This document shows positions 8,185-17,411 of a stretch of DNA of 64,000 nt, one piece after another. The DNA is from Hymenobacter gummosus. GTDB taxonomy: Bacteria > Bacteroidota > Bacteroidia > Cytophagales > Hymenobacteraceae. The stretch lies in NCBI RefSeq assembly GCF_003970915.1, contig NZ_RXOF01000005.1, positions 310,001-374,000 of the forward strand. Direction: 5' to 3'. The position numbers were made by a program, and so were the translations under genes. Within the stretch, counting starts at the first letter, position 1. Each line of letters begins with the position of its first letter. The notes under the pieces are model-generated. The model did not search any database and had not been told where the DNA came from. It worked only from the letters and a program-made list of their open reading frames with translations.

Positions 8185-10584
8185 CTACGGCTGCGGCAGG
8201 CTGTCGGGGATGTTGCCGCCCTGGCTGCTGTTGAGCTTTTCCAGCAGGTTGTCGGCCACCAGCGTGTCGATAACCTCGTCGCGGCGGCGGCGCGGCCGGT
8301 CGTCTTCGCTGTAGCAGATGTACTTGCGCGAGATTTTGCCGGGGTACTTGGGAAAGTGGCCGGGCTTGATGCCCAGGTCGGTGTCCTTGTAGACGCGCTC
8401 CATGTACATGCCGAAGATGGGCAGGGCCATGCGGCCGCCTTCGCCCTGCTCGGTACGGAAAAAGTGGATGCTGCGGTCCTCGCCGCCAACCCACACGCCC
8501 GTTACCAGGTCTTTGGTCACGCCCATGTACCAGCCGTCAGAGTAGTTCGAGGTGGTGCCGGTTTTGCCGCCAATCTGGTTGTCGTTGTCCCACAGGTCGT
8601 ACTCCCACAGGCCCTGCGAGGTGCCGCCGGGCTCTTCCATGCCGCCGCGCAGCATGTAGAGCATCAGCCAGGCCGTTTCGGCCGAAATGGCGGGCTTCTG
8701 CTGGGGGTCGAACTGCTTGATGACGTTGCCGTTGCGGTCCTCGATGCGCGTGACAATAAGCGGCTCGGGCCGGAAGCCGCCGTTGACGAAGGTGCTGTAG
8801 GCGTTGACCATTTCGTACACGCTCACGTCGCCGCCGGAGCCGAGGCCGATGCTGGGCACCCCGAGCAGCTTGCTGCGGATGCCGACCTTGTGGGCGTACT
8901 TGGCCACCTCGTCCCAGCCCACGCGCTCGGTCAGCTGGGCCGTCACGGAGTTGACGGAGCGGGCCATGGCGTGGCGCAGGGTCATATTCGAGCCGGTGTA
9001 CTCGCGGGTCACGTTGTCGGGCTGCCACTCCATGGGCTTGCCGTTCTCCACGTACTTGATGGTCACGCGCTGGTCCCGAATCCGGTCACAGGGCGCGTAG
9101 CCCTTATCGATGGCCGTCAGGTACACGAAGGGCTTGAAGGTGGAGCCGGCCTGCCGGCGGCCCTGCTTCACGTGGTCGTACTGGAAGAAGCGGTAGTTCA
9201 GCCCGCCCACCCAGGCTTTGATGTAGCCGGTGTAGGGGTCCATCGACATCATGCCCGCGTGCAGGAAGTGCTTGTAGTAGGCCAGCGAGTCGAGCGGGGA
9301 CATGAGCAGGGTGGTGTCGCCGTCGCCCTTCCAGGTGAAGACTTTCATCGGCCGCTTGGTGCGCAGGGCGGCTTCCAGCTGGTCGGGGCGGCCCTTGTAC
9401 TGCTCGGCCAGACGCTTGTACAGCTCGGTGCGCTTGATCTGCGTCTCGATGAAGTTCGGAATTTCCTTGCCCTGCTCGTCCACCCAGGGCTGGGAGTCGC
9501 GGTTGCGCCAGAAGTTGTCGAAGGTGCGCTGCAGGGTGCGCATGCGCTTTTCCACGGCCTCCTCGGCGTGGGCCTGCATGCGCGAGTCGATGGTGGTGTA
9601 AATCTTCAGCCCGTCGCGGTACATGTCGTAGCCGTTCTGCTCGCACCAGCTGTTCACGAACTGGCTGATAGCGGTGCGGAAGTAGTTCTCGGGCCCGTCG
9701 ACGTGCTTTTCCACCTGGTACTGCAGCACGATGGGCTGGGCCTGCAGGGCTTTAGCCCGCTCGGCGGGCAGCACGCCGGCCTGGGCCATGCGCGTGAGCA
9801 CGAGGTTGCGGCGGCGGGTGGCGGCTTCGGGGTGAAACTTGGGGTTGAAGGCCGTGGGGTTGTTCAGCCCGCCCACCAGCACGGCGGCCTGCTCGGGCGT
9901 CAGGCTGTCGGGCGTGGTGCTGAAAAACGTCTTGGCCGCCACCTTGATGCCATAGGCCTGCGAACCGTAATCCACGGTGTTCAGGTACATGCGCAGAATT
10001 TCGGGCTTGGTGTAGCGGCGCTCCAGCTCCACGGCGGTCAGCCATTCCTTGAGCTTGGCCACCACCGTGCCGACCACCGGCACCTTGCCCAGGGCGCCCT
10101 GCTCCTCGCGGCGGGTTTTGTAGAGGTTTTTGGCCAGCTGCTGGGTGATGGTGGAGCCGCCGCGCTTCTGCCCGCGCAGGGCCGCCAGCACCGAGCCGCC
10201 CAAAGCCTCCGGGTCGATGCCCGAGTGCTCCTCAAAGCGCACGTCCTCGGTGGCTACCAGGGCCTTCACCAGCCAGGGCGACATGCTGTCGAGCGGCACG
10301 GGGTAGCGGTTTTCGCGGTAGTAGCGGCCCAGCAGCACGCCGTCGGCGGTGTAGGCCTCCGAGGGCTGCTCCACCTTGGGGTTTTCCAGCTCCTCCAGGC
10401 TCGGCGACTTGCCGAACAGGAACATGAAGTTGGACGCCACCAGCAGGGGCAGCAGCAGAAAAAAACCGGCCAGCACGGCAAACGCGGCCCAGGCCATGCG
10501 CGAGAGGCGGTTGGGCCAGCTGCGTTTGGGGCGGGGCGTTTTCGACGGGCGGGCGGCTTTCGGAGCGTCTTCTTTCGGGGGCAT
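8185..10584 (-). CDS. Penicillin-binding protein 1A (bifunctional transglycosylase/transpeptidase)
   Basis: 799 residues, class A PBP that polymerises and cross-links peptidoglycan at the inner membrane. Order: cytoplasmic Pro/Lys-rich tail, a membrane segment near residues 35-57, a GT51 domain with catalytic Glu in EDVRFEEH (about residue 118) and RGGSTITQQLAKN, then the transpeptidase domain with STFK (about 480), SVN (about 541) and KTGTTSNYSDGW (about 675). All catalytic motifs are intact. The ATG chosen precedes the basic tail (MPPKEDAPK); a start 9 codons earlier lacks support. The metallophosphoesterase gene ends 85 bp upstream on the same strand. Confidence 0.97.
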   Translation of the reverse strand: MPPKEDAPKAARPSKTPRPKRSWPNRLSRMAWAAFAVLAGFFLLLPLLVASNFMFLFGKSPSLEELENPKVEQPSEAYTADGVLLGRYYRENRYPVPLDSMSPWLVKALVATEDVRFEEHSGIDPEALGGSVLAALRGQKRGGSTITQQLAKNLYKTRREEQGALGKVPVVGTVVAKLKEWLTAVELERRYTKPEILRMYLNTVDYGSQAYGIKVAAKTFFSTTPDSLTPEQAAVLVGGLNNPTAFNPKFHPEAATRRRNLVLTRMAQAGVLPAERAKALQAQPIVLQYQVEKHVDGPENYFRTAISQFVNSWCEQNGYDMYRDGLKIYTTIDSRMQAHAEEAVEKRMRTLQRTFDNFWRNRDSQPWVDEQGKEIPNFIETQIKRTELYKRLAEQYKGRPDQLEAALRTKRPMKVFTWKGDGDTTLLMSPLDSLAYYKHFLHAGMMSMDPYTGYIKAWVGGLNYRFFQYDHVKQGRRQAGSTFKPFVYLTAIDKGYAPCDRIRDQRVTIKYVENGKPMEWQPDNVTREYTGSNMTLRHAMARSVNSVTAQLTERVGWDEVAKYAHKVGIRSKLLGVPSIGLGSGGDVSVYEMVNAYSTFVNGGFRPEPLIVTRIEDRNGNVIKQFDPQQKPAISAETAWLMLYMLRGGMEEPGGTSQGLWEYDLWDNDNQIGGKTGTTSNYSDGWYMGVTKDLVTGVWVGGEDRSIHFFRTEQGEGGRMALPIFGMYMERVYKDTDLGIKPGHFPKYPGKISRKYICYSEDDRPRRRRDEVIDTLVADNLLEKLNSSQGGNIPDSLPQP

Positions 10585-10669
10585 CGGGCAGAATGTACCG
10601 GGCGGCCACAACGCGCGCGCACCGGCGGAAGTGCAAATATAACCGCTGGCGGCCGGGGCGGGCGGCGGC

Positions 10670-11371
10670 TTAGCCCAGCGCCACGCTCAGCAGCTCGCGC
10701 GGGCAGCCCAGGCGCAGGGGCAGCGTGTCGCCCAGGCCACGGCTGACGAGCAGGCGGCAGCCGCCGCGGGCGTAGCGCAGGCCGTTCCAGCGGTAGAGCC
10801 AGCGGCCGGGGAAGAGCTGGGCGCCGCGCTGCCAGAGCACCACCTGTCCGCCGTGCAGGTGCCCGGCCAGAATGAGGTCGTAGTGCGGGTGCAGGCGGGC
10901 GAGGTTGGGCGGGCGGTGGGCGCAGAGCAGGCGCAGCTGCCCGGCCTGCCGGGCCAGCGCGCCCGGCTCGGGCGGCAGGTTGCCGTCGAGGTGCAGCCGT
11001 AGCCCGCCCAGCTGCAGCTGCCGGCGCTGGCCTTCCAGCCACTGCCCGCCCGCATCGGTAATGGCGGCGCGAATGGCTCCGAGGCCCAGCCACCGGTCGT
11101 GGTTGCCGGCCACGGCCAGGGTGGGCGCCAGCCGGGCCAGCTCGGCCACGAGGCGGGCCAGGGGTCGGCGGCCGCCGGGCGTGTCGGCGTAGTCGCCGCC
11201 GAGCAGGATGAGCTGCGGGGCTTCGGCCGCGCCCAGGGCGGCAATGCGGGCGGCCAGCGCGTCGCTGCGGGCGGTGAAGTGCAGATCGGAGAGGTAGAGC
11301 AGGCGCAGCGGGGCGTGCGGGGCGTTGCTGCGGTACTGCTCGCGGCGAATCAGCAGGTCGGGGGTGGGCAT
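10670..11371 (-). CDS. Metallophosphoesterase (YkuE/YaeI-like)
   Basis: 233 residues with the calcineurin-like metal motifs in order: SDLHF, GGDYAD, GNHDRW, CAHRP and GHLHGG. Enzymes of this type are dinuclear metal phosphoesterases; YkuE-like members are linked to the envelope and YaeI acts on lipid A precursors, but the substrate here is unknown. There is no signal peptide. It lies between PBP1A and the BamE-like gene on the same strand, in keeping with an envelope role. Confidence 0.9.
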   Translation of the reverse strand: MPTPDLLIRREQYRSNAPHAPLRLLYLSDLHFTARSDALAARIAALGAAEAPQLILLGGDYADTPGGRRPLARLVAELARLAPTLAVAGNHDRWLGLGAIRAAITDAGGQWLEGQRRQLQLGGLRLHLDGNLPPEPGALARQAGQLRLLCAHRPPNLARLHPHYDLILAGHLHGGQVVLWQRGAQLFPGRWLYRWNGLRYARGGCRLLVSRGLGDTLPLRLGCPRELLSVALG

Positions 11372-11388
11372 AGCAAAGCGTCGAAGCG

Positions 11389-11691
11389 TTATTGGTTGTA
11401 CACCACGGCCGTCACGGTGTCGCGCCGGACCAGCACGCACAGGGCATCCGGGGCGCCGAAGCCCATATCGTAGTGCAGCACCAGCACCGAGTCAGCTTCT
11501 TCCACCCACCAGTACGCGGTGTCGGGCGGGGAGAGCAGCTGCGTAGCCTGCTGCCGCGTCATGCCGATTTCGACCTGCTTCATCCGGCCGTACACGCGGC
11601 TGGAGCGACTGAAGAGCCCCAGGTACAGCCCCAGCAGGGCCACCATCAGCAAGGGTGCCAGCACCAAGAACCGGATTGTTCTGACTCTCAT
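11389..11691 (-). CDS. Small membrane-anchored BamE/SmpA-like protein
   Basis: 100 residues: one N-terminal hydrophobic segment (about residues 6-27), then VEIGMTRQQATQLLSPPDTAYW and LVLHYDMGF, which resembles the SmpA/OmlA (BamE) pattern of a G-M-x-x-x-x-V/A-x-x-L-L-G-x-P helix followed by strands. There is no lipobox Cys. The fold guess is moderate and the function unknown. The metallophosphoesterase start follows 17 bp after its stop. Confidence 0.65.
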   Translation of the reverse strand: MRVRTIRFLVLAPLLMVALLGLYLGLFSRSSRVYGRMKQVEIGMTRQQATQLLSPPDTAYWWVEEADSVLVLHYDMGFGAPDALCVLVRRDTVTAVVYNQ

Positions 11692-11741
11692 CAGGAAAGT
11701 GGGAAAATCTGGTTTGGCCTGACAAACCTGGGCTAGCTCGT

Positions 11742-11900
11742 GGAAATAATTCTGCCCCAGCAGCCAGAATTATTTCCAACGGCTGGCAACAATTCTGACC
11801 CATCAGCTGGAATTATTTCCAACGGCTGGCAACAATTCTGACCCATCAGCTGGAATTATTTCCAACGGCTGGCAACAATTCTGCCCCACGAGCTGAAATT
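11742..11900. repeat. Tandem repeat, 43-bp period
   Basis: Unit begins AATTATTTCCAACGGCTGGC and repeats at 11768, 11811 and 11854, with a degenerate fourth copy at about 11897. The array starts with a hairpin (GGAAATAATTCTG and its complement, 11742-11777). More degraded units (AATTCTTGACA-type) continue to about 11995, inside the end of the next gene. Confidence 0.9.
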
Positions 11901-11914
11901 CTTGCCAGAGCCTG

Positions 11915-12574
11915 TCAGGAATTCTTACCGGCGGCCCGAAATTCTTGACAGTGTTTGTCAGGAATGGTGACTGACCAGCCATAATTCTTGACAACTGCCG
12001 GGGCAGACCGTTGGAGCGCGTTGGGAGGACCTGTTCCGCACTCAGCGCCGGGGCACGTCTGGCGCACGTCTTCGTACCAGTACAGCACCGCCAGGCAGCC
12101 GGCGTACCAGTGCAGCAGCGGGCGGCGCGGGCGCAGCAAACCCAGCAGCATGTGCGCCGCAATGAGCAGCACCGTCAGCAGGGCCGGCCCTACGCCTATG
12201 CGCCGGTGCAGCAGCCGGGCGCTTTGGCGCAGGGGCCGCGGGTGCTGGTCGAGCAGCAGCGGGAAGACGAACAGCAGGTGAATTTCGACCAGGTAAAACG
12301 CCAGCCCCGCCAGCGGCAGCCCGCCCCAGCGCCCAGCGGCCAGCAGCGGGGCGGCCACCAGCGCGGCGGACAGCCCGCACAGGCCGTATTTCAGCCAGCC
12401 GTACCGCTCGTAAGGCAAGCGGGCGTCGAAAGGCGGCAGCGCGCCCGGGGGGCGCAGGCGGCCGAGCTGCTGGTGCATCCACCGGGCGCCGGGGCCGAAG
12501 CCGACGCGGCCGGGCGGCGAGGGCTGCCGGGCCAGTTCCTGGTGGGCGCGGCGCAGGTAGCGCAGGGCCCGCAT
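11915..12574 (-). CDS. Membrane protein, C-terminus encoded by repeat DNA
   Basis: 219 residues. A basic amphipathic N-terminus (MRALRYLRRAHQELARQPS) precedes about four membrane segments (LKYGLCGLSAALVAAPLLAA, LAFYLVEIHLLFVFPLLL, LLTVLLIAAHMLLGLL, WYAGCLAVLYWY). Its ATG overlaps the TGA of the upstream gene (TGATG), showing translational coupling. The last 25-30 residues (VVKNYGWSVTIPD and after) are translated from the degenerate edge of the tandem repeat, so the ancestral C-terminus was probably replaced. No family recognised. Confidence 0.75.
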   Translation of the reverse strand: MRALRYLRRAHQELARQPSPPGRVGFGPGARWMHQQLGRLRPPGALPPFDARLPYERYGWLKYGLCGLSAALVAAPLLAAGRWGGLPLAGLAFYLVEIHLLFVFPLLLDQHPRPLRQSARLLHRRIGVGPALLTVLLIAAHMLLGLLRPRRPLLHWYAGCLAVLYWYEDVRQTCPGAECGTGPPNALQRSAPAVVKNYGWSVTIPDKHCQEFRAAGKNS

Positions 12575-13113
12575 CAGCCGTAGATGAAGTGAAACCAGGC
12601 CAGCCAGGCCAGGCCATTGCCGAACACCAGCAGGCGGTGGTACGCGGTTTCCTCGGGGCCGCAGCGCTTGCGGTGAAACACGAACTCGTCGTAGCAAATA
12701 GCCACCACGGTGTAGATGAGCACCACTACAATGGGCACCAGGTAGCGGCTGGGCTGGGGGCTGAGCATGGCCAGCCACATCAGCCCGAACATGGGCACGC
12801 CGCCGGCACCCAGAGCCAGAGCCTCGGCGTCGCGCTCCTTGGCCGGCAGCTTCAGGTGCAGGGGGTTGCGGTGGTAGCGCCAGTCGGCCACGCCGCCGTA
12901 GGTGGCGGCGGCCCCGGCCAGCAGCACCACCCAGAACTGCCAGGGCACGAACGGAAACGCGGCTTGCAGGTGCAGGCGCTGGGCCAGCCCCGGCGTGAGC
13001 AGCAGCAGCGCCCCGAAGGCCACCGCCGGCACGAACAGCAGCAGCAGGGACAGGTAATTGCGCAGGCCGCTCACGGGCCGGTCGGCGGTAGCAGCGGAGG
13101 AGGAAGCAGGCAT
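12574..13113 (-). CDS. Polytopic membrane protein
   Basis: 179 residues with about four to five membrane segments (YLSLLLLFVPAVAFGALLLL, WQFWVVLLAGAAATYGGV, VPMFGLMWLAML, YLVPIVVVLIYTVVAICY, VFGNGLAWLAWFHFIYG). A His/Arg/Cys-rich loop (FVFHRKRCGPEE) precedes the last helix. The stop overlaps the next start by one base. It belongs to the minus-strand run of small membrane proteins. Function unknown. Confidence 0.8.
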   Translation of the reverse strand: MPASSSAATADRPVSGLRNYLSLLLLFVPAVAFGALLLLTPGLAQRLHLQAAFPFVPWQFWVVLLAGAAATYGGVADWRYHRNPLHLKLPAKERDAEALALGAGGVPMFGLMWLAMLSPQPSRYLVPIVVVLIYTVVAICYDEFVFHRKRCGPEETAYHRLLVFGNGLAWLAWFHFIYG

Positions 13114-13158
13114 AGCGGGTTGGGGATAAGCGGAATCGTGACAATGAAAATCAGCGAC

Positions 13159-13501
<343 letters not shown>

Positions 13502-13512
<11 letters not shown>

Positions 13513-13918
13513 CGGCGGGCGGGGCAGGGTGCGTGGTTGGCGCGGCGGCGTCCAGACTCAGCACCGTCAGCAGCGCGGCAACCGACAGCAGCGTCCCCAG
13601 CACGTAGCTAAGGCCGAACGGCTCCATTCCGCCCAGGTCGGAGCCGGGCCGGATGCCGGCAAACAGCCAGAGGCAGAGCAGCTCGTGAATCAGCGTAAGC
13701 CCCCACAACCAGCGCCCGGGCCGGACGCCGCGGCGCGTTAGGCGCCAGCGCAGCCCGTACAGCACCAGGCCGGGCCAGGCTATCGGTACCAGCAGCAGCA
13801 GGTTCATGCACACGATGGTAATGGTGTCCTTGACTTGCTGGGCCAAGGCTAAGTAGCGGGCCAGTTCTGCCGACGCCAGGGGCGGCGCCACCGGCTGAGC
13901 AGTGTTAGGCTGGTTCAT
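13502..13918 (-). CDS. Small membrane protein
   Basis: 138 residues. The ATG chosen follows the ferritin-like gene closely (14 bp after its stop). It has four hydrophobic segments (TIVCMNLLLLVPIAWPGLVL, LWGLTLIHELLCLWLFAGI, LSYVLGTLLSVAALLTVLS) between a polar N-terminus and an Ala/Pro-rich tail. It overlaps the next gene by 11 bp. Function unknown. Confidence 0.75.
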
Positions 13919-13931
13919 GACTGCGGGCAGC

Positions 13932-14726
13932 TTAGAAGCCGACGGATAGGTTGGCCGGCCCGGTGCTACCGACGCTGCGGCCGGCGCCGGGCCGGCCGGC
14001 CGGCTGCGGCTCCCGGATTTCGATGCGGCCCGGCTGGCGCAGCAGCCCGCAGGCCCGGTCCCACTCCTCGGCCACCGCCGCGAAGAAGCCCACCGGGCCC
14101 ATGCCGCCGGCCCAGAGGGTGCGGTTGAAGCACAGCCACACCACCAGCGCCGTGCCCGCCGTGAGGCCGCCGTGCAGCAGCTGCCGCAGCCCCCAGCCCA
14201 GCCCCGAAGCCCGCGGCCGCAGCTGCGTGAGCGTGTAGGCCTGGAAGTTGACGTGCATCTGCTCGTCGCGGATGATGCGCAGGCACAGCTGCTGCAGCAG
14301 GCCCGAGTAGGAGGCGTGGTAGAGGGCGCGGAAGTACACGGTGCCCACCACCTCGGCCGTGAGCAGCACGCGGATGGTGGTTTCGAGGCTGCCCCAGCGC
14401 CGCAGCCCGCGGAAGGCGTCGTTGACCCAGGAGCGGCGCAGGCGCGGCAGCTGCTGCAGGTCCAGAAACTGCCCCAGCGCCTGCGAATGGTCGCCCTCCT
14501 CCTCAATCAGCCCGCGGATGGCGGCCGCGTAGTCGGCGTCGTGCATAGCCTCGGCCCGCTGGCGCAGGTACTGGCCCTCGGAGGTTTCGAAGCGCTGAAA
14601 ATGCTGCAGGGAGCGGCCGGCGGCGCGTTTTTCGCGCGGCGTGAGGCGGTACGGGTCGTCCCAGCTCACATCGGCCAGGTGGTTTTTGTTGCGGCGGAAA
14701 TAGGCCGTCCAGTCGGCAAAGTTCAT
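13932..14726 (-). CDS. Ferritin-like diiron-type protein
   Basis: 264 residues. Four-helix-bundle iron ligands are visible: Glu in RFETSEGQYL, ExxH in EEEGDHSQ, Glu in TAEVVGTVY and ExxH in RDEQMHVNF, the pattern of ferritin-like di-iron proteins. A hydrophobic segment near residues 185-205 (LLHGGLTAGTALVVWLCF) suggests membrane association, unusual for soluble ferritins. It heads a tightly spaced run of small membrane proteins, so it may act with them in redox or iron chemistry at the membrane; that is inference. Confidence 0.8.
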   Translation of the reverse strand: MNFADWTAYFRRNKNHLADVSWDDPYRLTPREKRAAGRSLQHFQRFETSEGQYLRQRAEAMHDADYAAAIRGLIEEEGDHSQALGQFLDLQQLPRLRRSWVNDAFRGLRRWGSLETTIRVLLTAEVVGTVYFRALYHASYSGLLQQLCLRIIRDEQMHVNFQAYTLTQLRPRASGLGWGLRQLLHGGLTAGTALVVWLCFNRTLWAGGMGPVGFFAAVAEEWDRACGLLRQPGRIEIREPQPAGRPGAGRSVGSTGPANLSVGF

Positions 14727-14840
14727 GGCAAGGAAGCCGCGCGGGGCGGCGGGAAAGCAGTGAGTGGGAAGTCAGGGAAAAACGCCGGGCTTATTCCGGC
14801 TTCACGTCGGGGCATCAGGCCCAGGCCACGCGGCCGGCCG

Positions 14841-15242
14841 TTAACCGCCCGAACCCGGGTCCCCGTAGTCGCCGGCCTCGAACAGCCAGCCCAGCAGCAG
14901 CACGACATCGGCCAGCACCCAGGCGCACGTCAGCAGCAGCAGCACGAGCAACCAGCTATAGGCCGCCAGCCTGCTTGGCCAGGTGCTGATTTTAGCACCT
15001 GGGTGGTCTATTGGCTCGAAAACAACCACCTGCCGGGTGAGTAGTGCTGTCATTCCGACATTCGCCAGCAGCAGCAGAAACAGCCGGGCACCACTGCCAA
15101 CTGCCCCGCGGCCAATGGAAGTCGGGTCGCAGACCAACCACACCATTAGGTCAAGGCCCAAGCCCAGCGCCGTCCAAGCCAGGCTCCGCAGCAGCCGCTG
15201 CCGCAGCGCGACGGGCGAACCGGTCGACAGGAAAGCACCCAT
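14841..15242 (-). CDS. Small membrane protein
   Basis: 133 residues with about four membrane segments (LAWTALGLGLDLMVWLVC, LFLLLLANVGMTALLT, AAYSWLLVLLLLTCAWVLADVV split by a short turn) and an acidic Gly-rich end (EAGDYGDPGSGG). Two small membrane-protein genes on the same strand flank it closely. Family unknown. Confidence 0.75.
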   Translation of the reverse strand: MGAFLSTGSPVALRQRLLRSLAWTALGLGLDLMVWLVCDPTSIGRGAVGSGARLFLLLLANVGMTALLTRQVVVFEPIDHPGAKISTWPSRLAAYSWLLVLLLLTCAWVLADVVLLLGWLFEAGDYGDPGSGG

Positions 15243-15256
15243 GCTCCTCCGCGTGG

Positions 15257-15586
15257 CTAGTGCGGGTTGATGTCCAGGTAGATGAACACGCAGGCCAGCA
15301 GCAGCCCGATGCCGCTGAGCAGGTGCACCAGCACGGCGGCGGCTACCAGCAGCGTCTGGGCGGCTTGGCCGGCGCCGGGCGTGTGGCTGCCCCGGCGCGT
15401 GACCAGCAGGTAGAGCAGCGCGTTGGCCCCGAGCACCGTCAGGAAGAAGATGGGCCGCTGCCAGATTTCGGGAAAGTCGTCGATAAACCGGAGCATGAGC
15501 ACCAGCAGGCCCACGCCGAGCAGCAGGCCGAAGCTGCGCCGCAGCCAGGCGCCGTGCGCCGTCGGAAAAACAGGTTGGGGATTCAT
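15257..15586 (-). CDS. Small membrane protein
   Basis: 109 residues, three membrane segments (SFGLLLGVGLLVLMLRFI, IFFLTVLGANALLYLLV, TLLVAAAVLVHLLSGIGLLL). It is separated from the next gene by 14 bp and probably shares its transcript. Family unknown. Confidence 0.75.
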   Translation of the reverse strand: MNPQPVFPTAHGAWLRRSFGLLLGVGLLVLMLRFIDDFPEIWQRPIFFLTVLGANALLYLLVTRRGSHTPGAGQAAQTLLVAAAVLVHLLSGIGLLLACVFIYLDINPH

Positions 15587-15687
15587 AGCAAGGACGGGAA
15601 TGGAACCGGGTGGAAAGTATGCGCCAGCCTCCGCCGGCTCGTGTTCTGAAAGTTAGGCGCCGGTCATCCGGGCTTGGCGGCGGGGGC

Positions 15688-17355
15688 TCAGCGCTTGGCC
15701 GGCCGGGCCTTGGCTAGGGCGGTCAGCTCCGCGTAGGCGGATTGGTCGGCGTAGGTCCAGTCCTGCCAGCTGGCTTGCTCGCGCTGCTGCTGTTGCCAGC
15801 TTTGCACGCGGCCGTCGAGCAGGCGCCGGGCGGTTTCGGCGTCGATAACTTCGCTGTAATAACCGCTGTCGTCGTCGCGGGTAATCTGCTTCATCTGCCC
15901 GAGCACGGCCCGGTAGCGTACCAGTTCGGGCAGCACCCGGCCGGGCATGTCGAGCAGGAAGCCGTAGTCGACCTGCTTGAAGTCCGACGTGAGGTTAAAG
16001 CGCGCAATCCAGATTTCCCAGTTGCCCGCCGCCAGCGCCAGCAGCACCAGGTAGGCGGCCACGCTGTTGAGGCGCACCAGCGAAAAGGCCGAGCGGCGCT
16101 GCCAGATCTTGAGCAGGATGGTCACGAGTCCGAACAACGTCAGCAGCAGGAAGAAGCACACCCCGATGCGTTTGTAAGCCAGGCCCATATTGCTGATGTA
16201 GTAGTAGTTGCGCAGCCCCACCGACACGGCCAGTACCGCGTTCTGCAGCACCCACACCGTGGCGCCCCAGCGCAGGGCCGGCAGGCCGGGCTGGTAGAAG
16301 TTGAGGTTGCGGCGGAAAAACCACAGCACGATGCCCATGGCCAGCAGGATGCTGAAGATGAGCACGTACGTCCCCTCGTGCACGAACTGGGCCAGGTCGA
16401 AGTTCTTTTCCGGCTCGAAGCCGAACCACAGCCACTGCACGTCGATGGCGTTGACGGCCAGCAGCAGCAGGTTCACCAGCCCGAACACGGCCAGGGCCGC
16501 CAGGTACTCCTTGCGCAAATCGGCGGTGCGGAAGCCGTGGCGGCCGAAGTGGGGGTGGCGCACGGCGAAGGAGGCCACCCGGTCGCGGCGGCGCAGGGTA
16601 AACTCGCCGAAGCGGGCCTCCCACTGGGCCAGGCCGGGCAGCGGCACCCGCAGCAGCACGGCCGCCGTGCAGGCCAGCCCCAGCACCAGAAACAGCAGGT
16701 GCCCGATTGAGAGCAGCTCAAACCAGGCCGCCAGCCACCGGCCCAGCTGCGCCCAGGCCACGGCGGCCCAGGCGGCGTAGCGCGGGTTGGCCAGCACAAA
16801 CAGCATGTGGAATACACCCAGAATCAGCACCGGCACCAGCAGCAGGCGGGCGTACCAGCCCACGCGGCCCGCCTTGGTGCTGCGGCTGGGCAGGCTGCGC
16901 ACCAGCAGGGCGGGCAGGCCGGCTACCACCTCGGCGGCCGCGCCCAAGCCCGTGAGCAAGGCCAGGGAGGCCTGCTGCAGCAAGGGCTGATTGGCGTAGC
17001 CCCAGAGCAGCAGCAACGAGCCGGTGCAGGCCAGTACCGCCGCGCCCGAGCCGTACCAGGCCACTGCTGCGCAGGAAAGCAGCGTGCCCGCCAGCACCAG
17101 GCGGAAGTAACCGGAGCGCCAGGCGGCGCGGGGCCGCCCCGCCAGCAGCACCACCACGGCTAGCAGGGTGTACAGGGCCAAGTTCAGGCCCAGGCCCTGC
17201 TGCCAGAACAGCACATCGAAGGCCAGCACGCCCAGGGGCAGCAGCCATTTCTGGGCGGTGGTCAGCACCAGGTGAGCGGGCCGCCAGACGGGCGCACTCA
17301 GCGGCGCCGTTTCGGCAGGAGCCGTGGTCGGGGTGAAAAGCGGGAGGGCGTTCAT
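15688..17355 (-). CDS. DUF4153/DUF4173-like polytopic membrane protein
   Basis: 555 residues with about twelve membrane segments. Central motifs QFVHEGTYVLIFSILLAMGI, LQNAVLAVSVGLRNYYYI and GLAYKRIGV fit the DUF4153/DUF4173 superfamily of bacterial inner-membrane proteins of unknown function. A Gln/Ala-rich soluble tail of about 100 residues follows. The shared palindrome ACTTTG-N5-CAAAGT lies 8 bp upstream of its ATG (on its own strand), so it is likely controlled with two other genes in this block. DUF number is given with moderate confidence. Confidence 0.8.
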   Translation of the reverse strand: MNALPLFTPTTAPAETAPLSAPVWRPAHLVLTTAQKWLLPLGVLAFDVLFWQQGLGLNLALYTLLAVVVLLAGRPRAAWRSGYFRLVLAGTLLSCAAVAWYGSGAAVLACTGSLLLLWGYANQPLLQQASLALLTGLGAAAEVVAGLPALLVRSLPSRSTKAGRVGWYARLLLVPVLILGVFHMLFVLANPRYAAWAAVAWAQLGRWLAAWFELLSIGHLLFLVLGLACTAAVLLRVPLPGLAQWEARFGEFTLRRRDRVASFAVRHPHFGRHGFRTADLRKEYLAALAVFGLVNLLLLAVNAIDVQWLWFGFEPEKNFDLAQFVHEGTYVLIFSILLAMGIVLWFFRRNLNFYQPGLPALRWGATVWVLQNAVLAVSVGLRNYYYISNMGLAYKRIGVCFFLLLTLFGLVTILLKIWQRRSAFSLVRLNSVAAYLVLLALAAGNWEIWIARFNLTSDFKQVDYGFLLDMPGRVLPELVRYRAVLGQMKQITRDDDSGYYSEVIDAETARRLLDGRVQSWQQQQREQASWQDWTYADQSAYAELTALAKARPAKR

Positions 17356-17363
17356 GTTAAAGA

Positions 17364-17380
17364 ACTTTGTGTTTCAAAGT
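17364..17380 (-). promoter_or_regulatory. Shared operator palindrome, site 1
   Basis: ACTTTG-TGTTT-CAAAGT, perfect 6-bp arms with a 5-bp spacer, 8 bp before the start codon of the large membrane protein. On the coding strand TAAACTTTG overlaps it, so it would cover a -7-like box. Candidate site for the winged-helix regulator at 18931-19245. Confidence 0.7.
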
Positions 17381-17411
17381 TTAAAGGCAAATAAAAACTG
17401 CACCTGCGGCC

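Noticed and set aside
8107..10746. Very long plus-strand open frame opposite PBP1A
   Set aside because: It is an antisense shadow caused by high GC: His/Gly/Val/Ala-rich, no domain, while the opposite strand holds a complete PBP1A with all motifs.
11742..11900. CRISPR array
   Set aside because: The 43-bp units are contiguous and identical throughout, without unique spacers; no cas gene nearby.
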